In this document: in pieces, positions 61,626-64,000 of the stretch
How the letters are laid out: each line of letters opens with the position of its first letter
Position numbering within the stretch: position 1 is the stretch's first letter
Assembly: GCA_028290465.1 (NCBI GenBank)
Contig: JAQGJU010000062.1
Coordinates: forward strand, 1 to 64,000
Source of the DNA: Xanthobacteraceae bacterium
GTDB lineage: Bacteria; Pseudomonadota; Alphaproteobacteria; Rhizobiales; Xanthobacteraceae
Reading direction: 5' to 3'
DNA length: 64,000 nucleotides
Translations under genes and position numbers: made by a program
The notes under the pieces: model-generated
Seen by the model: the letters and a program-made list of their open reading frames with translations, nothing else
Database searches by the model: none
What the model was told of the DNA's origin: nothing

Positions 61626-63938
61626 ATGGCAGACGGCAGCAGTAAAACGTCCCGGCCCGGCCTGTCGATCCGGGGCTATCTTATCTTGTTCGTTCTGGCG
61701 GTGGTGCTGCCGACCGCCGTGTTCGCCGGTGTTTTGTTCGCGCGCTATTATCAGTCCGCCGTCGAGTCGATCGAAGTCGAACTGCAAAACGACGCGCGCC
61801 AACTCGCGCTGACCATCGACCGCGATCTCGCGGGCCTGACCGGGACGCTGCAGACGCTGACGGTTTCGTCGTTTCTCCCCGTCCGCAATTACGAGGCGTT
61901 CCACGAGCAGGCGACGCGGGTGAAGTCCTACATCGGCGTCGATCTGCTGCTGCGCGATCCGGCCGGCCAGCAGCTTGTCAATACGCGGGTGCCGTACGGC
62001 ACGGCGCTGCCGTTGCAGCCGCAGCCGGACGATCCGCGTGTGCTGGCGACCAAGCGGCCGGTGGTCGGCAATCTGATGCTGGGCGCTTTGACCGGGATTC
62101 CGCTGTTCGCGATCACCACGCCGGTTTTGGTCAATGGCGAGGTAACGCATTTCATCAATGCCGGACTTGAGTCCGGCCGTTATATTCCGCTGCTGAAGGA
62201 AGCAACCGCGGCCGGCCGCGTGGCCGCCATCGTCGATCGCAACGGCGTCGTGATCGCCCACAGCTCGGCGCCGTTCTCCGGCCGCAAGGTGCCGGATGAT
62301 TTCCGCGCGCTGTTGAACAGCAATGAGGGCCTGTGGCGCGGCGTTAGCATTGGCGGCCCGCGGGTGCTGCGGGCCTTCGCCAAATCGAAGGCGGCTGACT
62401 GGTGGATCTATGTCAGCATGGCCGACGCGGACATCCGCGACGCGCTCAACCGAACTTTGTTGACCATGGCCGGTCTGGGTCTTGGACTGTCGGCGCTGGC
62501 GCTCGCTTTGGCTTACGTGCTGGGCGGCCGGATCGCCGGCGCGATCCAAAAGCTTGCCGACCAGGCGGAGCGGCTCGGTCGCGGTGAGGTTCTGGTGCCC
62601 GGCGGCGTCACCATCGCCGAGGTCGATCGGGTCGATACCGCGCTGGTGGCGGCGGCGGACGAACTGCGCAAACGCGAGCGGGAGCGCGACGCCGCGCTGC
62701 GGCAGCTCAAGGAGTTGTCGCACTCGCTGGAAAATACGGTCGAGGAGCGCACGCGCGAACTGACCGCCGAGATGAAGCGCCGCGCCACGACCGAGGACGC
62801 ACTGCGCCAGTCGCAGAAAATGGAGGCCATCGGCCAACTGACCGGCGGCATCGCGCACGACTTCAACAATATGCTGGCCGTGGTGATGGGCAGCCTGGAT
62901 CTCGCCAAGCGCCATCTGGCCCGCGGCACCGGCAAGATCGAACGCTACATCGACAACGCACTGGATGGCGCGCAACGCGCCGCGGCGTTGACGCAGCGGC
63001 TGCTGGCCTTCGCCCGCCAGCAACCGCTGTCGCCTGAGCCGATCGATGCCAACAAGCTGGTCGCCGGCATGTCGGAGCTGCTGCGCGGCAGTCTCGGCGA
63101 GACCATTCGTCTGGAAACCGTGCTGGCCGCCGGGCTGTGGCGGGCGCATGCCGATCCGAACCAGTTGGAGAGCGCGATCCTCAATCTGGCCGTCAATGCC
63201 CGCGATGCGATGCCGGAAGGCGGCAAGCTGACGATTGAGACCGCGAACGCGCATTTCGACGACGCCTATGCGGTGCGCGAAAACATGGCTGCCGGGCAAT
63301 ATGTGATGATTGCCGTGACGGATACCGGCGAGGGCATGCCGACGGACGTGATGGCGCGCGCGTTCGATCCGTTCTTCACCACCAAGAAAAGCGGTTCGGG
63401 CACTGGACTCGGGCTCAGTCAAGTCTATGGCTTCGTCAAGCAGTCGAGCGGGCATGTAAAGATCTACACCGAGCCCAACCAAGGCACGAGCGTGAAAATC
63501 TACCTGCCGCGCTTCACCGGGAACGACGCCAGCCCGCGCGAGGCTGGTGAACCTGTCCCGACGCCAAACGATGGCAGCATTACGGTGCTGATCGTCGAGG
63601 ACGATCCCAGCGTGCGGCGGCAATCGATCGAGGCGTTGCAGGAACTCGGTTACAGCACGATCGAAGCCGACGGCGGCGCCAGCGCGTTGCGGCTACTCGA
63701 CGATGACCGTCACATCGACCTGTTGTTTACCGACGTGGTGATGCCAGACATGAACGGCCGCAAGCTGGCCGACGCGGCGCTGGCCCGCCGGCCGGACCTC
63801 AAGGTGCTGTTCACCACCGGCTACACAAAGAACGCTATCGTACATAACGCCGTGCTGGATCAGGGCGTCCATCTGATCAGCAAGCCGTTCACGCTCGATC
63901 AGTTGGCACGCAAACTATCCGATGTGCTGCGCGGCTAG
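61626..63938 (+). CDS. Hybrid sensor histidine kinase with dCache sensor and receiver domain
   Basis: A 770-residue inner-membrane signalling protein. TM1 is at about 17-40 (YLILFVLAVVLPTAVFAGVLF), a periplasmic double-Cache-like domain at about 45-275, and TM2 at about 281-302 (TMAGLGLGLSALALALAYVL). Then a HAMP-like linker and coiled coil (KRERERDAALRQLKELSHSLENTVEERTRELTAEMKRR), HisKA with phospho-acceptor His 411 in GGIAHDFNNMLAVVMGSL, and HATPase_c with NLAVNARDAMPEGG (N box), DTGEGMP (G1) and GTGLGLSQVYGF (G2). The receiver domain has acceptor Asp 703 in LLFTDVVMPDMNG and Lys in ISKPFTLDQLARKL. No output regulator is encoded downstream within the window. Ligand unknown. Confidence 0.95.
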   Translation: MADGSSKTSRPGLSIRGYLILFVLAVVLPTAVFAGVLFARYYQSAVESIEVELQNDARQLALTIDRDLAGLTGTLQTLTVSSFLPVRNYEAFHEQATRVKSYIGVDLLLRDPAGQQLVNTRVPYGTALPLQPQPDDPRVLATKRPVVGNLMLGALTGIPLFAITTPVLVNGEVTHFINAGLESGRYIPLLKEATAAGRVAAIVDRNGVVIAHSSAPFSGRKVPDDFRALLNSNEGLWRGVSIGGPRVLRAFAKSKAADWWIYVSMADADIRDALNRTLLTMAGLGLGLSALALALAYVLGGRIAGAIQKLADQAERLGRGEVLVPGGVTIAEVDRVDTALVAAADELRKRERERDAALRQLKELSHSLENTVEERTRELTAEMKRRATTEDALRQSQKMEAIGQLTGGIAHDFNNMLAVVMGSLDLAKRHLARGTGKIERYIDNALDGAQRAAALTQRLLAFARQQPLSPEPIDANKLVAGMSELLRGSLGETIRLETVLAAGLWRAHADPNQLESAILNLAVNARDAMPEGGKLTIETANAHFDDAYAVRENMAAGQYVMIAVTDTGEGMPTDVMARAFDPFFTTKKSGSGTGLGLSQVYGFVKQSSGHVKIYTEPNQGTSVKIYLPRFTGNDASPREAGEPVPTPNDGSITVLIVEDDPSVRRQSIEALQELGYSTIEADGGASALRLLDDDRHIDLLFTDVVMPDMNGRKLADAALARRPDLKVLFTTGYTKNAIVHNAVLDQGVHLISKPFTLDQLARKLSDVLRG

Positions 63939-64000
63939 CAGAGCCGAATTTTCTCCATGCGAAACCGGATACGCTTCGCTCGAAAGCGCTCAGCTTTCCC

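Overview
The window is a GC-rich (roughly 65 percent by eye), densely coded stretch of alphaproteobacterial chromosome. Protein types point to the Hyphomicrobiales (Rhizobiales), in a Bradyrhizobium/Xanthobacteraceae-like neighbourhood: an Omp25-like porin, homospermidine synthase, a speF-type leader RNA, a tungsten/molybdenum formate dehydrogenase with a fused NuoE-NuoF subunit as in methylotrophs, pqqABCDE, and many palindromic intergenic repeats. I see no rRNA, tRNA, CRISPR array, insertion sequence or intact prophage. About 55 intact genes and one clear pseudogene are supported.

Layout. 0.1-2.8 kb: a one-carbon pair, a formyltransferase-like protein and formate-tetrahydrofolate ligase (fhs). 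3.1-7.9 kb: an autotransporter, an outer-membrane beta-barrel protein, an AraC-type regulator and a DUF3309 micro-membrane protein. 8.2-14.0 kb: a LysR regulator divergent from a two-subunit NAD-dependent formate dehydrogenase. Together with fhs this makes formate a metabolic hub of the region. 14.2-25.2 kb: a periplasmic oxidation island. pqqABCDE is flanked on both sides by a soluble glucose/sorbosone-type dehydrogenase paired with a c-type cytochrome; a DUF1080 protein, a kelch protein, a phosphoesterase and two small unknown proteins lie in the same stretch.

25.5-39.5 kb: bioB, a GH19 lysozyme-like protein, crcB, a TetR-MFP-RND efflux operon with a clear operator, KDPG aldolase (eda), a permease split into two overlapping half-genes, a two-subunit isoquinoline-oxidoreductase-like molybdoenzyme, and a KDG kinase. 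39.6-44.6 kb: a zinc-uptake operon behind a Zur-like box. It contains a 53-residue membrane protein starting with nine histidines, znuC, znuB, znuA, a COG0523 GTPase with a His-rich loop, and a WD40 protein. 44.7-50.2 kb: a Trp-rich DUF6600-like protein, then the polyamine genes hss and odc with a GNAT acetyltransferase between them. odc has a long structured leader. A small membrane protein follows.

50.4-63.9 kb: a collagen-like lipoprotein, an M3 peptidase, a WG-repeat protein, a gamma-glutamyltransferase-family enzyme, a DUF1007/NicO nickel-cobalt export pair, a decayed FAD monooxygenase with two internal deletions, an SDR and acyl-CoA dehydrogenase pair, and a hybrid sensor histidine kinase. 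At least six families of palindromic intergenic repeats run through the window. Two of the copies overlap gene ends and supply the stop codon. Product names rest on motifs I can read in the translations; no database search was possible.
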